A stretch of 27,111 nucleotides of DNA from JAVBKE01 sp031554215 (GCA_031554215.1 JAVBKF010000137.1:1-27111), one strand, 5' to 3'. Counted from the stretch's first letter, positions 16,725-24,024 are shown. The notes: generated by a model from the letters alone, not told the origin. Program-made: numbers and translations.

Positions 16725-17951
16725 TCAAAAGGCCCAATTGCCATTTCTGAAGATTGCTTCTCTTGTGCCATCCTCACGGATGCCATCAATATCCATATCG
16801 ACGGAACCAATCATGAAGTCAACATGCGTCAAACTATTATTGACACCCGCTTCATCCAATTGTTCTCTAGTCATTGTTTTCCCACCAACAACATTAAAAG
16901 CATAGCCATTGCCAATTGCCAAATGGTTTGATGCGTTTTCATCAAAAAGCGTTTGATAAAATAACAAATTGGTATCGGAAATCGGTGAACGGAATGGTAC
17001 TAATGCTGCTTCACCAAGATAATGAGAACCCTCATCTGTCGCTACTAGGTTCTTTAGGACTTCTTCTCCTTGCCCGGCTTTCACTTCAACAATACGTCCA
17101 TTCTCGAAAACAAAAGAAAAATTATCAATCACATTGCCAGCATAACTGAGTGGTTTTGTACTGGCTACTGATCCATTTACTTCAAGACGAGACGGGACTG
17201 TAAAGACTTCTTCCGTTGGCATGTTTGCCATGTACGGGATATCATACTGATTCGTGCTACCCGCACCACACCAGACATGTTTCGGATCAAGTCCTACCGT
17301 CAGGTCAGTTCCTTTAGCACGATAATGTAACGCACGATATTGCTTTTGATTCAAGTAATCAACTCGTTTGTGCAAGTTTTCGTCATGCGCTATCCATGCT
17401 GCAACTGGATCTTCTTCTCCAACGCGGCATGCGGCAAAGATTGCTTCCCACAATTTATCGACACAATCGTCATCATTCGGGAAAACTTTTTCTGCCCAAG
17501 CAAGGCTTGGCACTGACACAATCGACCAACTGTTTTTACTTGCCTGCATAGCACCGCGCCAATTCATCAGTGCATTTGCTTGTGCTTTTTGTTGACTCGC
17601 AATTCTTGATGAGGCAATCCCGCTTAATAAATCAGGGTCTGAGGAAAGAATGGATAGGAAAGCCGCACCCATCTCCGTTAGACTTTCATACTTGTGCTTC
17701 TCCCATTCTGGGTACGATGTAAACACCTCATCACCAGCTGATTCAAACTTGATTCGATTGACCGCATCATCGTTATATTCCACAAAGACTTCCTTTGCAC
17801 CAGCCCGGTACGCCTCTTGTACAACTAACCGAACAAATGAAGCAGACCCAACTTCTGCTTTGACAAGTAACACCTGCCCTGGTTGAATATTCACACCAAC
17901 CTGGACTGCGAGCGCCGCGTAACTTTGTAACTTTTCTTCAAAAGACTTCAT
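16725..17951 (-). CDS. ampS: M29 family aminopeptidase (AmpS/PepS-like)
   Basis: Cytoplasmic metal-dependent aminopeptidase for trimming peptides, 408 residues as in AmpS/PepS. The metal ligands of the family can be placed: Glu248 (NMPTEEVFT), Glu314 (LGEAAL), His343 (ENASNHLAIG), His376 and Asp378 (LTHVDFMIG), with Tyr350 nearby. These are offset by five from the S. aureus AmpS numbering as I remember it. The start ATG at 17951 follows AGGAGG at six bases; the frame stays open about 48 codons upstream, but that extension has no ribosome site and does not look like the family. Single gene with its own terminator. Confidence 0.93.
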   Translation of the reverse strand: MKSFEEKLQSYAALAVQVGVNIQPGQVLLVKAEVGSASFVRLVVQEAYRAGAKEVFVEYNDDAVNRIKFESAGDEVFTSYPEWEKHKYESLTEMGAAFLSILSSDPDLLSGIASSRIASQQKAQANALMNWRGAMQASKNSWSIVSVPSLAWAEKVFPNDDDCVDKLWEAIFAACRVGEEDPVAAWIAHDENLHKRVDYLNQKQYRALHYRAKGTDLTVGLDPKHVWCGAGSTNQYDIPYMANMPTEEVFTVPSRLEVNGSVASTKPLSYAGNVIDNFSFVFENGRIVEVKAGQGEEVLKNLVATDEGSHYLGEAALVPFRSPISDTNLLFYQTLFDENASNHLAIGNGYAFNVVGGKTMTREQLDEAGVNNSLTHVDFMIGSVDMDIDGIREDGTREAIFRNGNWAF

Positions 17952-18349
17952 CAAATTCCTCCTATCAGGATGATTGGAGCAGTTGTTACATCCTATTACA
18001 AATATAGTATCACATTTTTTTAAAAGCTCTGGAGAAATACACTTGAAACCATCGTTTTTTTCAGGTTCGCTACAATTGACTAATAATGGCAACAATTTGT
18101 TTGCACGCGTTCCGTTGAAATCATTTTTTCAGGTTCCAACTGCTAGACACGTTATTTTTACACAAATACGGGTAAAATAACAATAATCAACGGTCTGGAT
18201 TTCATTTAGCACCGGGCAATACTGGGCGGATTTGAAGCTCCTGAAACAACTATTTCTTTGGAGTACCGCCATCAACATCAAACGCAGCCATAAGAACCTT
18301 AATTTGGAAAGGTATTGAAACCAGCTATTTCAATATTGCAGGTATAGAA
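17952..18349. other. 398-bp divergent intergenic stretch
   Basis: Between the M29 aminopeptidase and DUF421 genes. It contains an imperfect direct repeat (TTGAAA, CAT, a T run, then CAGGTTC) at about 18043-18067 and 18115-18136, and an 8-bp palindromic stem TATTGAAA/TTTCAATA (18313-18335) just before the DUF421 ribosome site. A minus-strand run of codons ending at a stop near 18254 (reading KVLMAAFDVDGGTPKK) may be a gene relic but matches nothing I know. Confidence 0.4.
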
Positions 18350-19027
18350 ATGGGATTTAAAGATATTGTAGTTGAGCTTGTTGTTGGTTATATTGCGCTT
18401 CTCATTATGACCCGGGTACTAGGGAAAACAACCATTACACAGATTTCAACTTTTGACTTCATTGCCGTTCTCATCCTTGGAGAACTTGTTGGTGCAGCCA
18501 TGTATTCAGAGGGTACGAAATGGACACATGTTCTTTTTGCTATGTTTGTTTGGGGGATATTGATCTATTCAACAGCAAGAATTACGCAAAAATTTCGCAA
18601 GTCACGGGAGATTTTCGAGGGCAATCCATCTATCATTATTAACAAAGGTGCCATTGATTTTAAAACGATGAAAAAGAATCAGCTTGATTTAGATCAGTTG
18701 ATGATGTTACTTCGCGTAAAAGATGTCTTTTCGATTGTAGAGGTTGACTATGCTATCATTGAGGCAAATGGTGACATCAGTATATTAAAGAAAATGCGTT
18801 ATGCACCAGTAACAAATAACGATATGAACATTGCACCGAAAATGCAATACCTCTCCTATATGTTAGTACAAGATGGTGAGGTGATAGATGAAAACCTGAC
18901 GACAACGGGAAAGACACCCGAGTGGCTTGAGCAACAGATTACAATAAAAGGGTTTGCAACCACAAAAGACGTGTTTCTTGCTGAATATAATGAGGAGTAT
19001 GGGCTTTATGTACAAGGATATGATTGA
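18350..19027 (+). CDS. DUF421 (YetF-like) membrane protein
   Basis: A 225-residue protein with hydrophobic segments at about 7-27, 38-55 and 60-78, and a soluble C-terminal domain. The DUF421 hallmarks are present: LLIMTRVLGKTTITQISTFD near the first helix and the GNPSIIINKGAIDF segment leading to LDQLMMLLR (roughly 100-125). Such proteins (B. subtilis YetF, YkjA, YdfR and others) are widespread in Bacilli; the soluble domain is a structural relative of stress- and spore-envelope proteins, but their job is not established here. The ribosome site (GCAGG) is modest. Single gene. Confidence 0.85.
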   Translation: MGFKDIVVELVVGYIALLIMTRVLGKTTITQISTFDFIAVLILGELVGAAMYSEGTKWTHVLFAMFVWGILIYSTARITQKFRKSREIFEGNPSIIINKGAIDFKTMKKNQLDLDQLMMLLRVKDVFSIVEVDYAIIEANGDISILKKMRYAPVTNNDMNIAPKMQYLSYMLVQDGEVIDENLTTTGKTPEWLEQQITIKGFATTKDVFLAEYNEEYGLYVQGYD

Positions 19028-19241
19028 ATAACTTGGGGGCTAGAGGAGCTTGCCCTCCGGGCGTCCGCTATAAATGAAGCTATTCATTGTTTGCTACCAA
19101 ACCGCCCTTTCTCACTCTATTTATCTTATCAAGTGTGAGAAATGGTTCGATTGCTTTTAGATTTTTTGTGTCAAAAATTATTTTCTAAGGACCACCAAAA
19201 TGAAAAGCAACTTCTTGCCAGCTTACCTTTATTAATTGTTG

Positions 19242-19754
19242 CTAAGAACGCTTAACCGAGAAAATTAAATGCGGCATATCTATCCCGTGATAATGTTTCA
19301 CAATATCGCCAACCACTGTCATACCGATTCTTTTGGCAACATTTTGAGAGGCAATGTTATTGTCCCTGATAATAGAATAGACCTCATCATAGCCAAGACG
19401 ACCAAATGCATAAACTTTGCAACCAATAGCAGCTTCCGTTGCAAAGCCCTTTTTCCAGAACTTCTTTTTAAGTAAATAGCCGATTTCAAGCACTGGCGTA
19501 CCTTTGATATCTTGCACGGTTAAGCCAATCTGACCAATAAACTCATTGCTAGCCTTTTCAATAACGGCCCATAATCCAAAACCATTTTTTCGGTATCGCA
19601 TCAGTTGTTTATCAAGCCATTCTTGAACTTCGTCGTTAGTAAAAGCATGTTGATAGGCATACATGACTATTTCATCCTGCAACAGTTCAGAAAGATGGTC
19701 GAGATCGTTTTGTTTCATTTCCCTTAGGACTAATCGCTCTGTTTCAAATACCAT
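19242..19754 (-). CDS. GNAT family N-acetyltransferase (RimJ/RimL-like)
   Basis: 170 residues of Acetyltransf_3 type: ETERLVLREMKQNDLDHL at the N-terminus; the acetyl-CoA site is marked by EIGYLLKKKFWKKGFATEA (about 96-114), where the usual glycine-rich loop is partly replaced by KKKFWKKGFA. The DNIASQNVAKRIGM segment (about 130-145) is the typical final helix. The substrate (ribosomal protein N-terminus, antibiotic or metabolite) cannot be told. The ribosome site AGAGGTG is well placed. It is the last ordinary chromosomal gene before the mobile-element relic. Confidence 0.88.
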   Translation of the reverse strand: MVFETERLVLREMKQNDLDHLSELLQDEIVMYAYQHAFTNDEVQEWLDKQLMRYRKNGFGLWAVIEKASNEFIGQIGLTVQDIKGTPVLEIGYLLKKKFWKKGFATEAAIGCKVYAFGRLGYDEVYSIIRDNNIASQNVAKRIGMTVVGDIVKHYHGIDMPHLIFSVKRS

Positions 19755-19917
19755 CTCTACACCTCTGCAAATAGATAATCTTCATTATACGCTATTCCTT
19801 CGGTATTTGTATCTGCGATTGTTTCGGTATCCACTGTAACAGACTATTCATTTCGGGCGTGTGAGATAATCCTTTTATTTTTCCGAAAAAATATATTTCC
19901 GTGAGTAAATTGCCCTT

Positions 19918-20176
19918 TTATATTACAACGGTAAAGCGGCGTGCCTCCGTTTTTTTCACGTACTGCTCATACATAGTTTGATGCTCCTTTTTGAATGTTG
20001 AAGCGATTTGTTGTGTACCTAGTCCATTTTACTCTTGTACCTTCTACATTCATTTCTTCCTGTTCACCCATCTCTGCCTTAATCGTATTCTCAACAGTGG
20101 ATAGCTCATCTTGTAACTCGCTAATCATTGACTCTAGGATTTTGTAATCATCCAGAGCTTTTTTTAGGTTTGTCAT
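19918..20176 (-). pseudogene. Prophage-type small protein gene with a frameshift
   Basis: The ATG at 20176 follows AAAGGAG. The first 60 or so codons read as a charged coiled-coil start (KKALDDYKILESMISELQDE), then VKWTRYTTNRFN. The initial frame stops at 19967. Shifting frame just after NRFN gives a continuation STFKKEHQTMYEQYV and KKTEARRFTVVI, ending at 19918. The joined product resembles small phage proteins found beside recombination genes, which typically end NRFDxxxFKxxHxxLYxxYxKxTxxRRF. Both halves fit the same family across one indel in CGCTTCAACATTC, so this is a broken gene rather than a 69-residue protein. The family match rests on my memory of such sequences. Confidence 0.6.
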
Positions 20177-20285
20177 CTTTGTTTGCTCCTTTTAATTTTT
20201 ATATCAATTTTTATACCATTCATAATATATATTTGTTGGTTGACATTTAGAATCAATCTATGACGTGGTAGGGCTACAATAAACT

Positions 20286-20877
20286 GAACAAAAAAATAAG
20301 GGTCATGTAAAATAGAAGGAAAAGGGATGAACAATATGACCAAGAGACCAAGAAGAACATTTACAACGGAATTTAAGAAACAGCTGGAGAAATAATAGGG
20401 TACAGCACTAGCGCAAACAAAGATACCAAAGTTGTCTCATGTGCCGTTGCTACGGTACAAACCAAGCTGAGTGAGTTTCAAATATGCCATACAGACCGTG
20501 GAAATGAATTCAAAAACAATCGTATTGACGTGACATTAGAAACTTTTGAGATTAAGTGGTCCCTCTCAATGAAAGGCTACCCATACGATAACGCCGTGGC
20601 GGAAGCAACTTTCAAAATCATAAAACAGCATTTGTGTATGGAAAATGCTATGAAACACTTAATGAAATAGCGATGCAATTGGCAGATTATGTTTATCGGA
20701 TTAACAACCATCGAATCCATTCGTCCCTACGACACTTGACTCCAATTGAATTCAAAAAGCTCGTCCCAGAACCTGAGGTTCCGGCTTGAGGCTTGACTCA
20801 CCGCACAGGCTAGCATGATCACCACTCAGTGTAAAGCCGTGCTCGTCATGAGCAAAATACCCTTAAAAATTTTGTTC
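20286..20877 (+). mobile_element. Internally deleted IS3-family insertion sequence
   Basis: A 592-bp remnant. The left end GAACAAAAAAATAAGGGT (from 20286) and the right end, read inverted, GAACAAAATTTTTAAGGGT (from 20877) match as imperfect terminal inverted repeats. AACT flanks both sides (20282-20285 and 20878-20881), as expected of a 4-bp target duplication. Inside are the start of orfA and the last part of orfB. The element therefore inserted whole and later lost its centre, or moved as a defective copy. Confidence 0.7.
20336..20789 (+). pseudogene. IS3-family orfA/orfB remnant (DDE transposase)
   Basis: The ATG at 20336 begins an OrfA N-terminus (MTKRPRRTFTTEFKKQ) that runs into a stop at 20393. 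In another frame from 20389 the sequence reads as OrfB from EIIGYSTSANKDTK, through HTDRGNEFKNN (second catalytic Asp) and PYDNAVAEATFK (catalytic Glu). A frameshift near 20620-20631 then moves to FVYGKCYETLNEIAMQLADY and ends HSSLRHLTPIEFKKL. Thus the rest of orfA and the first part of orfB, including the first catalytic Asp, are deleted. It cannot make a working transposase. Confidence 0.8.
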
Positions 20878-20940
20878 AACTTTCTGTTGACTATTCATGT
20901 TTCTGCATTTGAGTTTTCAAATGGCACAAGGATTCAATAG

Positions 20941-21027
20941 TTTTTAAAATATATCTGTAAAGTCTTAGAAGCACATCCAGAGGATCTTATGGAATACGTA
21001 GAAAATGATATAGAGGACTTGCTGTGA
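20941..21027 (+). pseudogene. Possible C-terminal relic of a Cro/CI-type repressor
   Basis: Twenty-eight codons ending at TGA read FLKYICKVLEAHPEDLMEYV and then an acidic tail. The pattern LxxICxxLExxPxDLxEY is the usual end of XRE-type helix-turn-helix repressors. A stop codon lies immediately upstream in the same frame and there is no start or ribosome site. Confidence 0.35.
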
Positions 21028-21039
21028 CGTTCGTTGGAG

Positions 21040-21069
21040 TAGACACGAATAAACCAATTATGATATGAT
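21040..21069 (+). promoter_or_regulatory. Candidate promoter of the antitoxin RNA
   Basis: TAGACA (21040-21045), an 18-base spacer and TATGAT (21064-21069) each match the sigma-A consensus at five of six positions. The RNA would start near 21076 and run into the shared terminator. Confidence 0.5.
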
Positions 21070-21075
21070 TACAAT

Positions 21076-21206
21076 GAAAAAGGGAACAACGTTTATCACG
21101 TTGAACCTCAGGTAGCTGATAGCCGCTTCAAGCGGTCAGGCTAGCGGATATTACTTATTTAAAAGTAGACCATTAACCTTGCGACGGTGGGTCTACTTTT
21201 TTGTTT
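21076..21206 (+). ncRNA. Putative type I antitoxin RNA
   Basis: A predicted RNA of about 130 bases from the promoter at 21040-21069 to the terminator at 21161-21202. It contains no credible reading frame but folds into two local hairpins: CAACGT/ACGTTG with loop TTATC (21087-21103), and a longer stem (21113-21143) with CCGCT/AGCGG closed by TCA. Its 3' half is antisense to the 3' end of the toxin gene (stop codon and terminator), the same convergent layout as RatA opposite txpA in B. subtilis. Ends are predicted from sequence only. Confidence 0.5.
21161..21206. terminator. Shared bidirectional terminator of toxin and antitoxin RNAs
   Basis: AAAAGTAGACC (21161-21171) pairs perfectly with GGTCTACTTTT (21190-21200). 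TTTTTTGTTTT follows on the plus strand and TTTT on the minus strand. The toxin stop codon lies within the stem. Confidence 0.85.
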
Positions 21207-21282
21207 TATCTATATAAGTTAGCAACGTAAGTAGAGACATTCCAGACATAAATATTAATGATAAAACTTGAAAAGTATCCAT
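21193..21282 (-). CDS. 29-residue hydrophobic peptide, putative type I (holin-like) toxin
   Basis: ATG at 21282, stop TAG at 21195-21193. The peptide begins MDTFQVLSLIFMSG, continues as one hydrophobic helix (about residues 5-23) and ends in a basic tail DKTKK. This is the layout of small membrane toxins of type I systems (TxpA/BsrG-like and holin-like toxins), which typically start with a few residues such as M-x-x-[FY]-[EQ]-x-L and end in lysines. AGGAGGTG lies six bases before the ATG, and a near-consensus promoter lies about 60 bp upstream. A convergent RNA overlaps its 3' end. No function other than membrane toxicity is suggested; family membership is inference from pattern. Confidence 0.7.
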   Translation of the reverse strand: MDTFQVLSLIFMSGMSLLTLLTYIDKTKK

Positions 21283-21342
21283 TGGCACCACCTCCTAATG
21301 AGGCTTAGCCTGACCACCGTAGCTTCTAACAGCTTGATTCTT

Positions 21343-21370
21343 ATTATAGATTTCATTTGAAAACTGTCGA
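21343..21370 (-). promoter_or_regulatory. Promoter of the toxin mRNA
   Basis: On the minus strand TCGACA, 16 bases, then a perfect TATAAT. Transcription would start near 21336, giving a leader of about 54 bases that contains AGGCTAAGCCT (a small hairpin) just before the ribosome site. Confidence 0.65.
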
Positions 21371-21510
21371 GTTATTTTTTGAATTATATTTGAACAACTT
21401 CCACCTAGAACTGCGCCGACTCAGTTTCACCCCCTTTTCTACCCCGCATCAATTTAAACTTGATACCCTTAAAAAAGTTGTTTGAAAAAGTGTTGACATT
21501 CCACAAAGGG

Positions 21511-21639
21511 ATTCAACAAAGGTTAGGGCATACAGATATCAACACAACCATGAGTATCTATGCCCACATGACTAAAAACATGGAAGAAAAAGCCTCCCAA
21601 AAGTTCAGTGAACTAATGAAAGGCTTAGTAAATTTATAA
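21511..21639 (+). pseudogene. C-terminal fragment of a phage-type tyrosine recombinase
   Basis: The last 42 codons of an integrase: IQQRLGHTDINTTMSIYAHMT carries the LGH motif and the nucleophilic tyrosine (SIYAH), followed by a helical tail ending KGLVNL and TAA. Upstream the frame remains open but loses similarity before the RHTH box, so the catalytic arginines are gone. Reads toward the groEL 3' end, with its stop 73 bp from the groEL stop codon, the position an integrase has when its own att site is there. Confidence 0.85.
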
Positions 21640-21710
21640 AAGTGGTCAAAATGTGGTCAAAACACATCTCACTCCTAAATCATCCTCATAAACAAAGGGC
21701 TTAAAGCTGA

Positions 21711-21730
21711 TTTTACATCATGCCGCCCAT
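21711..21730. other. Candidate attachment site at the groEL 3' end
   Basis: The last bases of groEL with its stop read TTTTACATCATGCCGCCCAT on the plus strand. From memory, the groEL-end att site used by some staphylococcal pathogenicity islands is very similar (TTTTACATCATTCC...GGCAT). The adjacent integrase tail supports the assignment. No second copy was found in the window. Confidence 0.45.
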
Positions 21731-23338
21731 ACCACCCATGCCGCCCATATCAGGCATTGCAGGTGCTGCTTCTGGCTTATCTGCTACAACAACTTCAGTT
21801 GTGAGGAACAGTGCTGCAACAGATGCTGCATGTTGCAATGCTGAACGAGTTACTTTAGTAGGATCGACAATTCCTGCTTCAATCATATTTACCCAAGTTT
21901 CGTTAGCTGCATTAAATCCGATGCCCGGCTTTTCGCCTTTCATGCGGTTGACAATCACTGAACCTTCAAGTCCTGCATTATGCGCAATGATGCGAATTGG
22001 CTCCTCTAACGCACGAAGGACAATTGCAACACCAGTTGCTACATCGCCAGTTTCTTCTAGTTCAGATACTTTGCTGATGACGTTTACAAGCGCAGTTCCA
22101 CCACCAGATACAATTCCTTCTGCTACCGCTGCACGCGTTGCATTCAGTGCGTCCTCGATACGAAGTTTACGTTCCTTAAGCTCAGTTTCAGTGGCAGCAC
22201 CAACACTGATGACTGCAACACCACCTGCGAGTTTAGCCAAACGCTCTTGCAACTTCTCTTTATCAAATTCAGATGTGCTGATCTCGATTGCAGAACGAAT
22301 TTGGTTGATACGTCCAGCAATCTCATCTTGTCCGCCGGAACCTTCAACGATCGTTGTTGTATCTTTTGTGACAACCACTTTCGCTGCACGACCACAATTG
22401 TCGATAGTAGCAGATTTCAGTTCCATACCAAGGTCAGATGAAACCAGTTGTGCTCCAGTTAGTACTGCGATATCTTCTAGCATTGCCTTACGACGATCAC
22501 CAAATCCAGGCGCCTTCACTGCAACAACGTTAAATGCACCACGTAATTTGTTCATGATGATCGTTGTGAGTGCATCCCCTTCGATATCGTCAGCGATGAT
22601 CAGTAACGGCTTGCTTTGTTGAACAACTTGCTCGAGTACTGGCAAGATTTCTTGGATATTCGTTACTTTCTTATCTGTGACAAAGATGTATGGGCTTTCA
22701 AGTACAGCTTCCATTTTCTCAGTATCTGATACCATGTAAGGTGAAGCATAGCCACGATCGAAAGCCATTCCTTCCACAACGTCAAGCTCTGTTGTGAAGC
22801 CTTTAGACTCTTCAATTGTAATCACGCCGTCGTTGCCAACACGCTCCATTGCCTCAGCAATATGTTTACCAATTTCCTCATCACCTGAAGAAATCGCTGC
22901 TACTTGCGTAATACCTTCTTTTCCTTCAACTGGCTTTGAAGTCGCTTGTAGTTCTGCTACCGCTACTGCTACTGCTTTTTCGAGTCCTTTACGGATGCCA
23001 ATTGGGTTTGCGCCTGCTGTGACGTTCTTTAGGCCTTCACGAATCATGGATTGTGCAAGCACTGTTGCAGTTGTTGTACCGTCTCCGGCTACGTCATTTG
23101 TTTTACTAGCAACTTCTGCTACTAGCTTAGCACCCATATTTTCAAATGCATCTTCTAGTTCAATTTCTTTGGCAATCGTTACACCATCATTTGTAATGAG
23201 CGGTGATCCGAATTTCTTTTGTAAGACAACATTACGTCCTTTTGGTCCAAGTGTTACTTTAACTGCATCTGCTAATGCGTCAACTCCATTTAACATTGAT
23301 CGACGAGCGTCTTCACTGAATTTAATATCCTTAGTCAT
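21713..23338 (-). CDS. groEL: Chaperonin GroEL (Hsp60)
   Basis: ATP-driven tetradecameric folding chamber of the cytoplasm, working with GroES. 541 residues, full length. Diagnostic segments: VTLGPKGRNVVLQKKFGSPLITNDG, GDGTTTATVLAQ (ATP site), ISSGDEEIGKHIAEAMERVG, and the C-terminal Gly-Met tail PDMGGMGGMGGMM. AGGAGG precedes the ATG. It follows groES after 35 bp in a bicistronic heat-shock operon controlled by CIRCE. No intrinsic terminator is obvious between its stop and the integrase relic, perhaps because the element displaced the original downstream sequence. Confidence 0.98.
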   Translation of the reverse strand: MTKDIKFSEDARRSMLNGVDALADAVKVTLGPKGRNVVLQKKFGSPLITNDGVTIAKEIELEDAFENMGAKLVAEVASKTNDVAGDGTTTATVLAQSMIREGLKNVTAGANPIGIRKGLEKAVAVAVAELQATSKPVEGKEGITQVAAISSGDEEIGKHIAEAMERVGNDGVITIEESKGFTTELDVVEGMAFDRGYASPYMVSDTEKMEAVLESPYIFVTDKKVTNIQEILPVLEQVVQQSKPLLIIADDIEGDALTTIIMNKLRGAFNVVAVKAPGFGDRRKAMLEDIAVLTGAQLVSSDLGMELKSATIDNCGRAAKVVVTKDTTTIVEGSGGQDEIAGRINQIRSAIEISTSEFDKEKLQERLAKLAGGVAVISVGAATETELKERKLRIEDALNATRAAVAEGIVSGGGTALVNVISKVSELEETGDVATGVAIVLRALEEPIRIIAHNAGLEGSVIVNRMKGEKPGIGFNAANETWVNMIEAGIVDPTKVTRSALQHAASVAALFLTTEVVVADKPEAAPAMPDMGGMGGMGGMM

Positions 23339-23373
23339 TGTTTGCTTTCCTCCTAAAATAATTGAATAGTTTG

Positions 23374-23658
23374 TTAAGCCAAGACTGCTAAAATGTCGCT
23401 TTCACGTAGGATTAAATATTCCGCGCCATTGTATTTCACTTCAGAACCACCATATTGTGAAAAAATAATCCGGTCGCCAACAGCTACTTCAAGCTCAGAA
23501 CGCTCCCCGTTTGGTAGTACAGTTCCATTCCCAACAGCCACAATAATCCCTTGTGATTGCTTTTCTTTTGCTGAATCAGGCAACAAAATTCCTGACTGCG
23601 TTTTCTCTTCTTGCTTTTCTATCTCGACGACTACACGATCCCCGATTGGTCTAATCAA
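23374..23658 (-). CDS. groES: Co-chaperonin GroES (Hsp10)
   Basis: Heptameric lid of the GroEL chamber, 94 residues. Family landmarks: IRPIGDRVVVE at the start, the mobile loop EEKTQSGILLPDSAKEK (about 17-33), and YNGAEYLILRESDILAVL at the end. The start codon is TTG, eight bases after AGGAGG, and no ATG is available nearby; B. subtilis groES, as I recall, also uses TTG. First gene of the operon, 37 bp behind the CIRCE operator. Confidence 0.97.
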   Translation of the reverse strand: MIRPIGDRVVVEIEKQEEKTQSGILLPDSAKEKQSQGIIVAVGNGTVLPNGERSELEVAVGDRIIFSQYGGSEVKYNGAEYLILRESDILAVLA

Positions 23659-23695
23659 ATCAATTACCTCCTAGAATCTTAGTTCAATTGGATTA

Positions 23696-23722
23696 TTAGC
23701 ACTCAATTAACACGAGTGCTAA
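23696..23722. promoter_or_regulatory. CIRCE operator (HrcA binding site)
   Basis: TTAGCACTC-N9-GAGTGCTAA, a perfect match to the CIRCE consensus. It sits between the groES promoter and its start, so HrcA would repress the operon until heat or unfolded-protein load occupies GroEL. Confidence 0.97.
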
Positions 23723-23733
23723 TCACATCATCT

Positions 23734-23762
23734 ATATTACTGAAATCGGGCTCACATTGCAA
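23734..23762 (-). promoter_or_regulatory. Sigma-A promoter of groES-groEL
   Basis: On the minus strand TTGCAA, 17 bases, then TAATAT, placing the transcription start about 5-10 bp before CIRCE. No CtsR-type heptad repeat was noticed. Confidence 0.7.
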
Positions 23763-24024
23763 GAGTTAAGGCGTAATTTTTAGTAAAAAATTTCTTTTTA
23801 TACTGCATTCATTCCTAAATCGCTTGCTACCTTCTGCTGCCCGAGTCAAATGATTTCACAAACCTATTGAAATTTCCGTACTGCATCCGACCAAATCGGA
23901 CCTTATTTTCTTTTTTGCAACAATAAATCCTTTTCCACCTAGCGATATACTTACTTTGCTACCTAATAAAATCCAGTTTCTTTATTGATTACTAAAGAAC
24001 AATTGATTATCAAGGCGAGATATA

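Larger units (their letters stand above)
19918..21712. mobile_element. Decayed integrated element next to the groEL 3' end
   Basis: About 1.8 kb with no intact ordinary gene. It holds a frameshifted prophage-type small gene, a deleted IS3-family element, a possible repressor tail, a type I toxin-antitoxin locus and the tail of a tyrosine recombinase reading toward the groEL stop. Together they suggest the residue of a phage- or island-like element once integrated at the groEL 3' end. The right limit is clear (groEL stop); the left limit is somewhere between 19755 and 19918 and no second att copy was found. Confidence 0.6.

Noticed and set aside
18043..18136. Imperfect direct repeats as a small tandem element
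   Set aside because: Only about 22 bp with mismatches and a T run, which arise easily by chance in AT-rich DNA; noted but not given weight.
20141..20160. Second att copy (TTTTGTAATCATCC) at the left of the relic
   Set aside because: Only a loose resemblance to TTTTACATCATGCC and it lies inside the prophage-type pseudogene.
19967..20176. Intact 69-residue protein
   Set aside because: The family pattern resumes in another frame after the apparent stop region, so I call it a frameshifted pseudogene.
21641..21663. Tandem TGGTCAAAA repeats after the integrase tail as a regulatory site
   Set aside because: More likely leftover sequence of the integrase 3' region; only two copies and no symmetry.
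21720..22622. 300-codon open frame on the plus strand opposite groEL
   Set aside because: Shadow of the groEL coding sequence; its composition is rich in Ser/Pro/Ala from antisense codons and it has no ribosome site.
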